Both the position numbers and the translations under genes were made by a program. The notes beneath the pieces are model-generated. The model did not search any database, was not told the DNA's origin, and saw nothing but the letters and a program-made list of their open reading frames with translations. From assembly GCA_944392185.1 (NCBI GenBank), contig CALXVW010000026.1:1-12791 (forward strand): 12,791 nucleotides of DNA, given 5' to 3'. Of the stretch, positions 5,756-12,633 are shown one piece after another; within the stretch, counting starts at the first letter, position 1, and each line of letters starts with the position of its first letter. Source of the stretch: an uncultured Alphaproteobacteria bacterium (GTDB lineage: Bacteria > Pseudomonadota > Alphaproteobacteria > RF32 > CAG-239).

Positions 5756-6622
5756 TTATTTGCTAATCGGAAAGACCTGGACAGAACCGATATTTGCTCT
5801 GTCTGATGTGCTGTCTATTGCTGAGGCTCCAAAAATGTTTGTTTGTTTCTTTTTGTTGGGGGTGGTTGGGGCCTTCAATTCAGGTGCTAAAGGATAGGCA
5901 TTCTTGGGCAGGCGCAATATCATATAGCCGCTGCCGCCGCCATAGGCCGGACCAGAAACGCCAATCGAGTAATAGCCGCCAATGTAGCCATAGTCCAAAT
6001 CAATGTAGTCAATGGCAAATACGGTTTTGACCGTGCTTTGGCCAATGGTGGTCATTTTACAGGTGTAACCTGCGTCTTCTAATAAAACATGGTTGACGTT
6101 TTTGGCAAATAAAATTGATTTAGACGGCGTGCAATCCGGTGTTTGTCCGCCATAAGTTACATTATAATTTAACACAAGATTGATCTTGTTGGCGCCTTTG
6201 CCGATGATGACATCCGTAATCCTAACGCTGTCAATGTAGGCATTGGTTGGTGTAATCCCTGAAATTAACGGTAAAGTAATATAATTTTCCAGGCAAGTAT
6301 GAGCGGACGGATCTGCTTGGCATAGAAGAGCTTTTTGATAGTTGTTGTTATCAAACAAATGTAAAAGACTATTATATACATATTCTTTTGACATTGATAA
6401 CTTTGCCGGAGCGCATTGGTGCGAGCGGCAAACAACAATAGAATTCGGTGCTCTGACTTGGGCTGGTTCCATTTCTTTGCCCATTTGCTCATATTCTGTC
6501 GCGCTTGGAGCAAAGGGATTACTTAAAAAGTCGCCCGGGGTGCGGGAGCGTAAATATTCGCAGCCGCTAATGAGCATAATTGAGCCAAGAATTAGTATAC
6601 CTGATGATAACTTTCTAATCAT
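5756..6622 (-). CDS. Cysteine-rich lipoprotein of unknown function
   Basis: This 288-residue protein was not assigned to a family. The N-terminus is a lipoprotein signal: basic start MIRK, hydrophobic stretch, and lipobox ISGC with Cys21 as the lipid-modified residue. It should sit in the envelope facing the periplasm or cell surface. The mature part has six more cysteines (65, 70, 101, 110, 164, 188), enough for three disulfides. A Gly/Tyr-rich section follows (YGYIGGYYSIGVSGPAYGGG, 211-230), then a Pro/Lys-rich, probably flexible tail (PTTPNKKKQ). On the minus strand AAAGG lies about seven bases before the ATG. It is transcribed away from the nuclease gene and ends at the terminator at 5718-5751. 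Its role is unknown. Confidence 0.88.
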   Translation of the reverse strand: MIRKLSSGILILGSIMLISGCEYLRSRTPGDFLSNPFAPSATEYEQMGKEMEPAQVRAPNSIVVCRSHQCAPAKLSMSKEYVYNSLLHLFDNNNYQKALLCQADPSAHTCLENYITLPLISGITPTNAYIDSVRITDVIIGKGANKINLVLNYNVTYGGQTPDCTPSKSILFAKNVNHVLLEDAGYTCKMTTIGQSTVKTVFAIDYIDLDYGYIGGYYSIGVSGPAYGGGSGYMILRLPKNAYPLAPELKAPTTPNKKKQTNIFGASAIDSTSDRANIGSVQVFPISK

Positions 6623-6711
6623 AATTTAACCTTTTGCAAAAAATTATGTTTTATATTAAGACAAAGATTATGAAACAACAAAAGTTTTTTGCCACTTATT
6701 CAACGGATTTT

Positions 6712-7176
6712 ATGAAAATGCAGTTTTTTGCTTCTTTTGTGGCCTTTTTTATCCTCTTTTCTGCTTCAGCGAACGCAGAAGTTATGGTTATTGATGGCGA
6801 TAGTTTGATGGTTAACGGAGTTGAAGTGCGTCTTGAGGGTATTGATGCGCCAGAATATCATCAAGAGTGTTATGACCAAAATGATGTGTCATATCCCTGC
6901 GGCAAAAAGGCTTATGAGTTTTTACTCAAAATTGTCGGGCAAGATACTGTTTGCAAGGAAATTGAAAAAGACAGATATCAGCGCAGTGTGGCAATTTGTG
7001 TTTCTCAAGGCAAAAATCTTAACCGAGAAATGATTGTTAATGGCTGGGCAGTAGCTTATACCTCTTATACAAATGCTTTTGCTAAAGAGGAAAAAGAAGC
7101 TCAAAATGCTAAGCGCGGTATTTGGAAAGGCCGCTTTATGCACCCCGAACTCTATAGAGCTTTAATGCGCAAATAA
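6712..7176 (+). CDS. Secreted staphylococcal-nuclease-like (TNase/SNase) protein
   Basis: With the start at 6712 the protein has 154 residues. A signal peptide (MKMQFFASFVAFFILFSASA, cleavage after NA at 22) points to export. The mature part is one SNase OB-fold domain: VIDGDSLMVNGVEVRLEGID (26-45), DAPE (45-48), DRYQRSVAIC (87-96) and GWAVAYTSY. Residues matching the staphylococcal nuclease active site are present: Arg40, Glu48, Arg91, with acidic residues at 28, 30 and 45. Four mature cysteines (53, 63, 81, 96) could form disulfides. By family it cleaves DNA or RNA with calcium, though some relatives have other roles. The frame stays open back to 6634 and an ATG at 6670 is possible. The 6712 start was chosen because the signal peptide then begins the protein and CGGA lies just upstream. 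It is divergent from the lipoprotein gene. Confidence 0.85.
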   Translation: MKMQFFASFVAFFILFSASANAEVMVIDGDSLMVNGVEVRLEGIDAPEYHQECYDQNDVSYPCGKKAYEFLLKIVGQDTVCKEIEKDRYQRSVAICVSQGKNLNREMIVNGWAVAYTSYTNAFAKEEKEAQNAKRGIWKGRFMHPELYRALMRK

Positions 7177-7215
7177 TCAGCATAGTCGGAAATTAAAATT
7201 TTTTAGAGATTCTTA

Positions 7216-7243
7216 TTGACAGCGGCGAAAACTTATGTATATT
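7216..7243 (+). promoter_or_regulatory. Strong sigma70-type promoter for rplU-rpmA
   Basis: A perfect TTGACA (7216-7221) is followed after 16 bases by TATATT (7238-7243, 5 of 6 to consensus). Transcription would start near 7250, giving a leader of about 38 bases before rplU with AAAGG upstream of the ATG. The short A+T-rich leader shows no obvious autoregulatory structure. Confidence 0.8.
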
Positions 7244-7287
7244 GCAAAGCAACGTTTTATGTTTAAATAAGATATAAAGGTGAAAAT

Positions 7288-7590
7288 ATGTACGCAGTTA
7301 TTAAAACCGGCGGAAAACAGTACAGAGTTACTACTGGTGATGTGCTGAAAGTTGAGAAACTTGCCGGTGAAGAAGGTAAAGAAGTTGTATTCAACGAGGT
7401 TTTGGCTTTGGGCGATACCATCGGTAATCCTTTGGTGGCCGGTGCCAGCGTTAAAGCTACCGTGTTAAAACAAGCTCGCGACGCCAAAGTTATCGTGTTC
7501 AAAAAGAAACGCAGACAGAATTATCGTCGTAAAAACGGTCACAGACAGTCTATTACACTGGTCAAAATTACCGACGTTTGCGGCAAGTAA
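7288..7590 (+). CDS. rplU: 50S ribosomal protein L21
   Basis: At 100 residues this is the normal length for bacterial L21. The start MYAVIKTGGKQYRV and the basic C-terminal section KKKRRQNYRRKNGHRQ, which contacts 23S rRNA, are diagnostic, as is the ending ITLVKITDV. L21 binds domain I of 23S rRNA early in large-subunit assembly and neighbours L20. AAAGGTG lies just upstream of the ATG. It is the first gene of the conserved rplU-rpmA-obgE order, transcribed from the promoter at 7216-7243, with rpmA starting 19 bases after its stop. Confidence 0.98.
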   Translation: MYAVIKTGGKQYRVTTGDVLKVEKLAGEEGKEVVFNEVLALGDTIGNPLVAGASVKATVLKQARDAKVIVFKKKRRQNYRRKNGHRQSITLVKITDVCGK

Positions 7591-7609
7591 GTTTTAAGGA
7601 GATTGTATT

Positions 7610-7864
7610 ATGGCTCATAAGAAATCAGGTGGTAGCTCTAATAATGGGCGCGACTCTATCGGACGCCGTCTCGGTTTGAAAAAATCCGGCGGTCAGTGCG
7701 TTATCCCGGGCAATATCATTGTTCGTCAACGCGGAACCCAGTATCATCCGGGTGCCGGTGTCGGTATGGGTAAAGATCATACTATTTTTGCTGTGGCTGA
7801 GGGTAAGGTTGTTTTCTCTAAAAAAGCCGGCGATAAGACAGTTGTTTCTGTTGTCAGTGAATAG
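7610..7864 (+). CDS. rpmA: 50S ribosomal protein L27
   Basis: At 84 residues this is the usual length for L27. The N-terminus MAHKKSGGSSNNGRDSIGRR is diagnostic: the flexible basic tail after Met reaches the peptidyl-transferase centre and helps place tRNA. It begins directly with AHKK, so there is no sign of the cleaved N-terminal extension known from Firmicutes. The core VIPGNIIVRQRGTQYHPGAG and GMGKDHTIFA is typical. AAGGAG stands upstream of the ATG. It shares the rplU transcript, and a hairpin at 7900-7929 follows it. Confidence 0.98.
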   Translation: MAHKKSGGSSNNGRDSIGRRLGLKKSGGQCVIPGNIIVRQRGTQYHPGAGVGMGKDHTIFAVAEGKVVFSKKAGDKTVVSVVSE

Positions 7865-7899
7865 TTTGTTCTTATCACAAGTTATTACACAAAAGCTTA

Positions 7900-7929
7900 G
7901 GGGGTGTTCGAACATCCCCTTTACTTTTC
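7900..7929 (+). terminator. Hairpin, probable (partial) terminator between rpmA and obgE
   Basis: GGGGGTGT (7900-7907) pairs with ACATCCCC (7912-7919), eight pairs with one G-T wobble and a TCGA loop. The T-rich tail TTTACTTTT follows. The tail is interrupted, so read-through into obgE is likely. It would lower obgE expression relative to the two ribosomal proteins. Confidence 0.65.
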
Positions 7930-7981
7930 AAAAGAAACGGATATCTTATCTTTTAGAAACTTAAATCTTAAGAGAAAAAAT

Positions 7982-9040
7982 ATGAAATTTCTGGATCAGG
8001 CAAAGATTTTTGTTCAATCAGGCGACGGCGGTGCCGGATGCGTCTCTTTTAGGCGTGAGAAATATATCGAATTCGGCGGCCCAAATGGCGGTGATGGCGG
8101 CAAAGGCGGTAGTGTTTATGTGGAAGCGGTGGCGAATCTCAATACACTAATCGATTTTCGCTATCAGCAGCATTTTAAAGCACAAAAAGGACGTAACGGT
8201 ATGGGCTCTGATAAAACCGGGCCAAAAGGTGAAGATATCATCATCAAAGTACCGGTCGGAACCGAAATCTTGGCTGAGGATCAGAAAACTTTGATTGTGG
8301 ATATGGTTACACCGGGGCAGAGGTTTTTGCTTGCCAAGGGGGGCGATGGCGGCCGAGGTAATGCTCAATTTAAGTCTTCTACCAATCAGGCTCCTCGCTA
8401 TGCTGAGCCCGGTTGGCCAGGGCAGGAGATGTGGGTGTGGCTGCGCCTTAAGGTGATTGCTGATGTCGGGCTTATCGGAATGCCAAATGCCGGAAAATCA
8501 ACTTTCCTTTCAGTGGTGACCTCTGCCAGACCTAAGATTGCGGACTATCCGTTTACAACTTTGCACCCAAACCTTGGTGTTGCTTGGGTGGACGGCTATG
8601 AAATGGTGATTGCCGATATTCCGGGCCTAATTGAAGGCGCTCATGAAGGCGTTGGCCTGGGCGATCGCTTCTTGAAGCATGTTGAGCGCTGCTCCGCATT
8701 TTTGCATCTGATTGATGCAACTTCTGAGGATGTGGTTAAAATCTACCAAGATATTCGCAAAGAACTTGATTTGTATAATCCAATGTTAGCACAAAAGCCT
8801 GAGGTGGTGGTGCTAAACAAATCTGATGCTTTGCCCCAAGAAGAAGTCAGTGAAAAACAAAATATATTGGAAAAAGCCATTGGCAAAAAAGTTTTTGTGA
8901 TGTCGGCTGTTGCTAAAAAGGGAATTTTTGATTGTCTGTTGGCAGTGAACAAGTATATAACGCGTGACCGAAAGAAAAAAGATGAGGCAGAGGCTTTTGT
9001 TGCCGAAGAACCTTCCAAACCATGGTCACCTTTAGATTAG
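7982..9040 (+). CDS. obgE: Obg GTPase (CgtA family), ribosome assembly
   Basis: With the start at 7982 (MKFLDQAKIFVQSGDGGAGC) the protein has 352 residues. The upstream in-frame start at 7904 is rejected because Obg proteins begin at MKFLDQA and AAGAGA sits six bases before this ATG. Residues 1 to about 158 form the Gly-rich Obg fold (FRREKYIEFGGPNGGDGGKG). The GTPase domain follows: G1 GMPNAGKST (166-174), the PFTTLHPNLG effector region, G3 DIPGLIEGAHEG (from 212), G4 NKSD (279-282) and G5 SAVAKKG. The tail is short and charged (RKKKDEAEAF), without the extra C-terminal Obg domain of some species. Obg binds the 50S subunit late in assembly and links growth to guanine-nucleotide levels. It lies between rpmA and rsfS; the rsfS ribosome site overlaps its stop codon. 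Confidence 0.97.
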   Translation: MKFLDQAKIFVQSGDGGAGCVSFRREKYIEFGGPNGGDGGKGGSVYVEAVANLNTLIDFRYQQHFKAQKGRNGMGSDKTGPKGEDIIIKVPVGTEILAEDQKTLIVDMVTPGQRFLLAKGGDGGRGNAQFKSSTNQAPRYAEPGWPGQEMWVWLRLKVIADVGLIGMPNAGKSTFLSVVTSARPKIADYPFTTLHPNLGVAWVDGYEMVIADIPGLIEGAHEGVGLGDRFLKHVERCSAFLHLIDATSEDVVKIYQDIRKELDLYNPMLAQKPEVVVLNKSDALPQEEVSEKQNILEKAIGKKVFVMSAVAKKGIFDCLLAVNKYITRDRKKKDEAEAFVAEEPSKPWSPLD

Positions 9041-9051
9041 GAGTAAATTAA

Positions 9052-9426
9052 GTGGCTAAGAAAGTAGCGCAAGTGCTTGAACAAGGCGAAGCGGAAAAAA
9101 TTTTGGAGATTATTACAAAGTCTTTGGATGATGGTAAGGCCAATGATGTTGTTGTCATAGATTTGCAAGGCAAGACATCCATTGCCAATTATATGGTGGT
9201 AGCAAGCGGCACCTCTCAGCGCCATGTGGCTTCTTTGGCAGACCAAATCCAAATGAAACTTAAAGCCGCCGGCTATAAATCCACTACCGAGGGCGAGGAA
9301 AAAGCCGATTGGGTTTTAATTGATGCTTTTGACGTTATTGTGCACATTTTCAAACCCGAGGTGAGGGAATTTTACAGCATTGAGAAGATGTGGACCTTGG
9401 GAAAAACTCGTCCAGAGGCTTTCTAA
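9052..9426 (+). CDS. rsfS: Ribosomal silencing factor RsfS (Iojap family)
   Basis: This is a 124-residue protein with a GTG start. TAGGAG overlaps the obgE stop codon and sits eight bases before the GTG, so the two genes are likely coupled. Family signatures are NDVVVIDLQGKTSIANYMVV, ASGTSQRHVASLADQI and the closing DVIVHIFKPEVREFYSIEKM. RsfS binds L14 on the large subunit and blocks joining with the 30S, saving energy in stationary phase or starvation. Many genomes place rlmH directly downstream on the same strand; here rlmH is present but faces it from the other strand. Confidence 0.96.
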   Translation: MAKKVAQVLEQGEAEKILEIITKSLDDGKANDVVVIDLQGKTSIANYMVVASGTSQRHVASLADQIQMKLKAAGYKSTTEGEEKADWVLIDAFDVIVHIFKPEVREFYSIEKMWTLGKTRPEAF

Positions 9427-9463
9427 GGCAATTTTGTGTGTTTTCTCATTTTTTGCACGTTAT

Positions 9464-9904
9464 CTATTCCCGATGGTAGGGGTGGCCGGATAGTATAGTT
9501 TGTATTCGATATATCTGTTCGCTCAAGACTGCTCTCATCAGCATATGTGGCAGTGTCAGCTTGCCAAAAGACAGTATCAAGTCGGCTTTATCTCTGGTTG
9601 ATTGCAAATGGCCGTCTGCACCGCCGATTAAAAAACAAATGTCTGAGCAGCCGTTGTTTTGCCAGTCTGCAATTTTGTGAGCAAGCTCGACTGATTTTAA
9701 ATTCTCTCCTCTTTCATCCAGCACCACGACTTTGGCGCCATGAGGAATCGAAGATTGCAGAAATTTTGCTTCATCTTCTTGGTTTGAATTGTCTTTTTCC
9801 TTTATGGAAATATCCCAGCCGGAGCGTTTTACATACTCATTTATTATCATCGCTTCAGGAGACGTCTTTTTGCATTTGCCGATAGCTAAAATCGTTACTT
9901 TCAT
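9464..9904 (-). CDS. rlmH: 23S rRNA (pseudouridine1915-N3)-methyltransferase RlmH
   Basis: This 146-residue SPOUT-class enzyme methylates N3 of pseudouridine 1915 in helix 69 of 23S rRNA on assembled 70S ribosomes, using S-adenosylmethionine. Diagnostic parts are the start MKVTILAIGK, VVVLDERGE, FLIGGADGH (cofactor knot), and LSFGKLTLPHMLMRAVLSEQ followed by IYRIQTILSGHPYHRE at the C-terminus. Its ATG overlaps the stop codon of the phosphate permease by four bases (ATGA), so it is translated as the last gene of the DUF47-pit-rlmH operon. The 37 bases to the convergent rsfS contain no convincing terminator. Confidence 0.97.
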   Translation of the reverse strand: MKVTILAIGKCKKTSPEAMIINEYVKRSGWDISIKEKDNSNQEDEAKFLQSSIPHGAKVVVLDERGENLKSVELAHKIADWQNNGCSDICFLIGGADGHLQSTRDKADLILSFGKLTLPHMLMRAVLSEQIYRIQTILSGHPYHRE

Positions 9905-10962
9905 TGGTAGACTTTCAAATCAAATACGTTTTGCAGGAAAAAGAGCGAAATATAACATACCAAAGCGGCAATTATCGGGGTGCTGATCCAGCTTAGGGCA
10001 ATGTGGCCTATCAGCTTCCAGTTTAGATTTCTGCCACCTTTGGCTATTCCAATTCCCATTACCGCGCCAATGACAGCCTGTGAGCTTGAAACCGGCACTA
10101 AGGGCAAAGCCGGTAAGCCGTGTGACAGCAGAAAATGCTGCAAATTTTGTGAGGCAAACAAAAACAGAACCAAAGACTGCGCAACCACTACCACCCAAGC
10201 CATAAGCGGTGACATTCTCATAATACCGTTACCTACCGTATTTATCACTTTATGCGAATAAGTAATAACGCCTGCACCAATAGCGATGCCGCCGATTAAA
10301 AACAAAACCTGAGCGCCGCTTAGGTGCAAACCAAAAGGCAGTGAAACTGCGTGCAGAGGGCTTGAGGGAACAAACACGCCCATAACATTGGCTATATTGT
10401 TGGCTCCTAAGGCATAAGCGCCAAAAGCTCCTGCTAAAATCAGGCCTATGCGAGTGTAGCTGTCTTGCCTGAGCAAGTGTAGGTGTGATTTGCGGATAAT
10501 TTTTCTTGTTAACCAGTATAATCCAACGGCAATAAAACCTGAAAGAATCGGGCAGATAACCCAGGTGCTGACAATTTGGGTTAAAACCGAAATATCTGTT
10601 GGTTTGGAGGCAAAAAAGTTCCAGCCGATGATGGCGCCGACTATTGCTTGAGAGGTGGATATCGGCATTGATAAATTGACCATCCAATAGATGGTAAGTG
10701 CCGCTGCCAGGGCCGACATAAAAGCGCCCGGAAGAGTATTTATACTTCCCAAATGCCCTAAAGTTTGAGAGGCGCCGGAACCGGCATAAACCGCACCCCA
10801 AATAATAAAAATGCTGGCTGTGATTGCCGCCGTGCGAAATTTGACCATCTTGGTGCCAACTGCCGTGCCGATAATGTTAGGAGCATCACTGGCGCCCAAA
10901 GACCAACCTAAAAACAAACCGGAACTTAAAAATATGAAAAAGCTGATGTCCATACTAAACAT
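9901..10962 (-). CDS. pit: PiT-family inorganic phosphate permease
   Basis: This 353-residue inner-membrane protein has about ten hydrophobic segments. The two inverted PiT signature regions are visible: GASDAPNIIGTAVGT near residues 24-38 and GANNIANVMG in the second half. Each is paired with an MPISTSQAIVGAIIGW or VPVSSSQAVIGAVMG motif. The family imports phosphate (or metal-phosphate) with protons or sodium at low affinity. Its start overlaps the end of the DUF47 gene by eight bases, and its stop overlaps the rlmH start, so all three are one transcript. An alternative ATG at 10953 would remove three residues. GASD in place of the more usual GAND is a mild variant; substrate specificity cannot be told from sequence alone. 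Confidence 0.93.
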   Translation of the reverse strand: MFSMDISFFIFLSSGLFLGWSLGASDAPNIIGTAVGTKMVKFRTAAITASIFIIWGAVYAGSGASQTLGHLGSINTLPGAFMSALAAALTIYWMVNLSMPISTSQAIVGAIIGWNFFASKPTDISVLTQIVSTWVICPILSGFIAVGLYWLTRKIIRKSHLHLLRQDSYTRIGLILAGAFGAYALGANNIANVMGVFVPSSPLHAVSLPFGLHLSGAQVLFLIGGIAIGAGVITYSHKVINTVGNGIMRMSPLMAWVVVVAQSLVLFLFASQNLQHFLLSHGLPALPLVPVSSSQAVIGAVMGIGIAKGGRNLNWKLIGHIALSWISTPIIAALVCYISLFFLQNVFDLKVYQ

Positions 10963-11614
10963 CCCGTTTGATTGTAAATATCAAGAGACTATCAATAAAG
11001 TCTTCCGCGGTGTCGGCGATATCCCCGATATCATTAATAAAACTGCTGAGCTGTAATTTATTGGCAAGCGGCAAATCCGAATCAAAAATGGCCTCATTTA
11101 ATTTACGGCAGGCGGCATCTGATTCATGTTCAATAAAATAAACTTTTTGCGCGTAATCTCTTACACTTGATAAGTCTCTGAAAAAGGCACGGCTGGCTTT
11201 GGCCATATTTTCAGCGCATTCGGCGCTTAGTTTGCAAAGTTCGTTGATGCGGGTATGATATTCGGTAGGAACTTCCGGACGCTCACAATAAAATTTATAG
11301 GTTACCTCATCAAATTTATTAATCACTTTATCAAAATTTTCTACCAGTTGCAAAACATCCGCACGCAAATCCGGTATCAGATTTTGGGTGTATAAATTGT
11401 TCTCAATATCTCGCCGCAAATCATCGGCATCATGCTCAATCAGTTTGATTTGTTTGGAGAGCTTACGATAATCATCACTACGGCCTTCTTCCAAATAAAT
11501 TTTAACGGCTTTTTTAAATGTCATGGTGGCATCTATGAGTTTGTCGTGAAACAAGTCAATCTTGTTTTCTAAAGCGCGGGTTTGCGAAAAAATAGATAAA
11601 CTGATGTGAAACAT
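10955..11614 (-). CDS. DUF47 / PhoU-like Pit-accessory protein
   Basis: This 219-residue helical cytoplasmic protein belongs to the DUF47 (TIGR00153-like) family related to PhoU. Two metal-binding style motifs occupy the two helical repeats: EHDADDLRRDI (60-70) and EHESDAACRKL (162-172). NDIGDIADTAEDFIDSLL (194-211) gives further acidic ligands near the C-terminus. AGAGG lies six bases before the ATG on the minus strand. In many bacteria such genes sit directly before pit and are thought to regulate or gate the permease; the eight-base overlap with pit here fits that. It is the first gene of the minus-strand operon, and its promoter should lie in the A+T-rich 11615-11767 region, where no box stands out clearly. 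Confidence 0.93.
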   Translation of the reverse strand: MFHISLSIFSQTRALENKIDLFHDKLIDATMTFKKAVKIYLEEGRSDDYRKLSKQIKLIEHDADDLRRDIENNLYTQNLIPDLRADVLQLVENFDKVINKFDEVTYKFYCERPEVPTEYHTRINELCKLSAECAENMAKASRAFFRDLSSVRDYAQKVYFIEHESDAACRKLNEAIFDSDLPLANKLQLSSFINDIGDIADTAEDFIDSLLIFTIKRDV

Positions 11615-11704
11615 GGTGACCTCTTATAGCTTTTTTGTTCTATTTTACTCCCTTATTTATAAAAAAATTCTGAAGAAAACAATAAATAATATCTAAATTT
11701 GGGC

Positions 11705-11751
11705 TTGTAAATATTTTCATCTTTGTTTAGATTAAATGCGTTGATTATAAT
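11705..11751 (+). promoter_or_regulatory. Candidate promoter(s) for the DsbA/ScsC-like gene
   Basis: Two overlapping sigma70-like arrangements are visible. TTGTAA (11705-11710), 17 bases, TAGATT (11728-11733) would give a leader of about 28 bases containing GAGGA. TTGTTT (11723-11728), 17 bases, TATAAT (11746-11751) has better boxes, but it would start transcription inside the ribosome site at 11756-11760. The first is therefore more sensible functionally. The region is very A+T-rich, so chance matches are easy. Confidence 0.35.
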
Positions 11752-11767
11752 TTTTGAGGATTTTAAA

Positions 11768-12484
11768 ATGAAAAAAATTAATGCTGTTTATGTATCTTTG
11801 TTGGCTTTGGTTGTAGCTATCGTTGCTTTGGTTATGTGCATCGTTTGTTGCAATAAGGGCGGCAATGTCGAGCAAGCTCTCAATGATAACCCTGAGATGA
11901 TTATTAATGCTATGCAGAAATATGAACAGGTTCAAAGAGAAAATGCTTTGAAAGAAGCTAAAGAGTTGTTGGCTCAAAGTGCCGATGAACTCTATAATAA
12001 CGAAAATGAAGGTTTCTTAGGTAATCCTGAGGGAAAAGTTGTTTTAGTTGAATTCTTCGATTTCTCTTGCGGATATTGCCACCGAATTTATCCGGTTTTG
12101 AAAAATGTTGTTGCTAAAAACAGCGACCTCAAACTGGTTGTTAAACCTCTGGCATTCCTGTCTCCGATGTCTCAGTATGCCGCTAAGGCTGCTTTGGCTG
12201 CCAAAGAGCAAGGTAAGTTCGCTGAAGTTTACTCTGCTATCTTTGATATTAAAGGTCCTTTGACAGAAGCTAAGATTGATGAAGCTGCTGTTTTGGCCGG
12301 TGTTGATCTTGAACAGTTGAAGAAAGATATGGAATCTGAAAAAGTTAATAATACTTTGTCTGATGTATCTTCGTTGGCTAGCAAAATCAGAGTTAATGGT
12401 GTTCCGACACTGGTTCTCAATGGCGAAATTATCCAAACTTTGGATGAGGGCGTTTTGCAACAAGCTATTGATGCTGCCAAATAA
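11768..12484 (+). CDS. Membrane-anchored DsbA-family thiol oxidoreductase with ScsC-like N-terminal region
   Basis: With the start at 11768 (MKKINAVYVS, GAGGA seven bases upstream) the protein has 238 residues; the longer frame to 11723 lacks support. Residues about 6-28 form one hydrophobic segment, an uncleaved anchor or signal, ending in MCIVCC. Residues 37-70 (NPEMIINAMQKYEQVQRENA) resemble the ScsC-type N-terminal oligomerisation helix. The thioredoxin fold follows with VVLVEFFDFSCGYC, active site C101-G-Y-C104, a helical insert, and cis-proline GVPT at Pro213. Such proteins oxidise or isomerise disulfides in the periplasm; which of the two cannot be told. The cysteine-rich lipoprotein and secreted nuclease encoded in this window would be plausible clients. 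It is divergent from the DUF47-pit operon and ends in a strong terminator. Confidence 0.92.
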   Translation: MKKINAVYVSLLALVVAIVALVMCIVCCNKGGNVEQALNDNPEMIINAMQKYEQVQRENALKEAKELLAQSADELYNNENEGFLGNPEGKVVLVEFFDFSCGYCHRIYPVLKNVVAKNSDLKLVVKPLAFLSPMSQYAAKAALAAKEQGKFAEVYSAIFDIKGPLTEAKIDEAAVLAGVDLEQLKKDMESEKVNNTLSDVSSLASKIRVNGVPTLVLNGEIIQTLDEGVLQQAIDAAK

Positions 12485-12507
12485 TTTTTGACAGCGTGGC
12501 TTTTATG

Positions 12508-12537
12508 GCGGCTCTCTTTGCAGGGCCGCTTTTTTTT
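12508..12537 (+). terminator. Intrinsic terminator after the DsbA-like gene
   Basis: GCGGCTCT (12508-12515) pairs with AGGGCCGC (12522-12529), eight pairs with one wobble and a six-base loop, followed by eight T residues. This is a strong, complete rho-independent terminator 24 bases after the stop codon, and it separates the gene from ftsH. Confidence 0.92.
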
Positions 12538-12540
12538 GCC

Positions 12541-12569
12541 TTGTGTTTTGGAAAGAAAAAAACTATATA
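12541..12569 (+). promoter_or_regulatory. Candidate promoter for ftsH
   Basis: TTGTGT (12541-12546), 17 bases, then TATATA (12564-12569). It starts right after the preceding terminator and would give a leader of about 58 bases. The leader holds a weak five-pair hairpin, GCTCT with AGAGC (12577-12600), and AAAAGG before the start codon. No clear heat-shock sigma32 boxes were seen. Confidence 0.5.
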
Positions 12570-12633
12570 TAAAAAAGCTCTTGTGTGTGACCCAGAGAGC
12601 GTTGATTTAATTATTTGCCAAAAAGGAATCCAA

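Noticed and set aside
9427..9463. Bidirectional terminator between rsfS and rlmH
   Set aside because: T-rich runs are present, but only a four-base GCAA/TTGC pairing could form, which is too weak to report.
10250..10801. 183-residue minus-strand frame inside pit
   Set aside because: It is an alternative frame of the phosphate permease with no recognisable domain; the permease frame carries all the family motifs.
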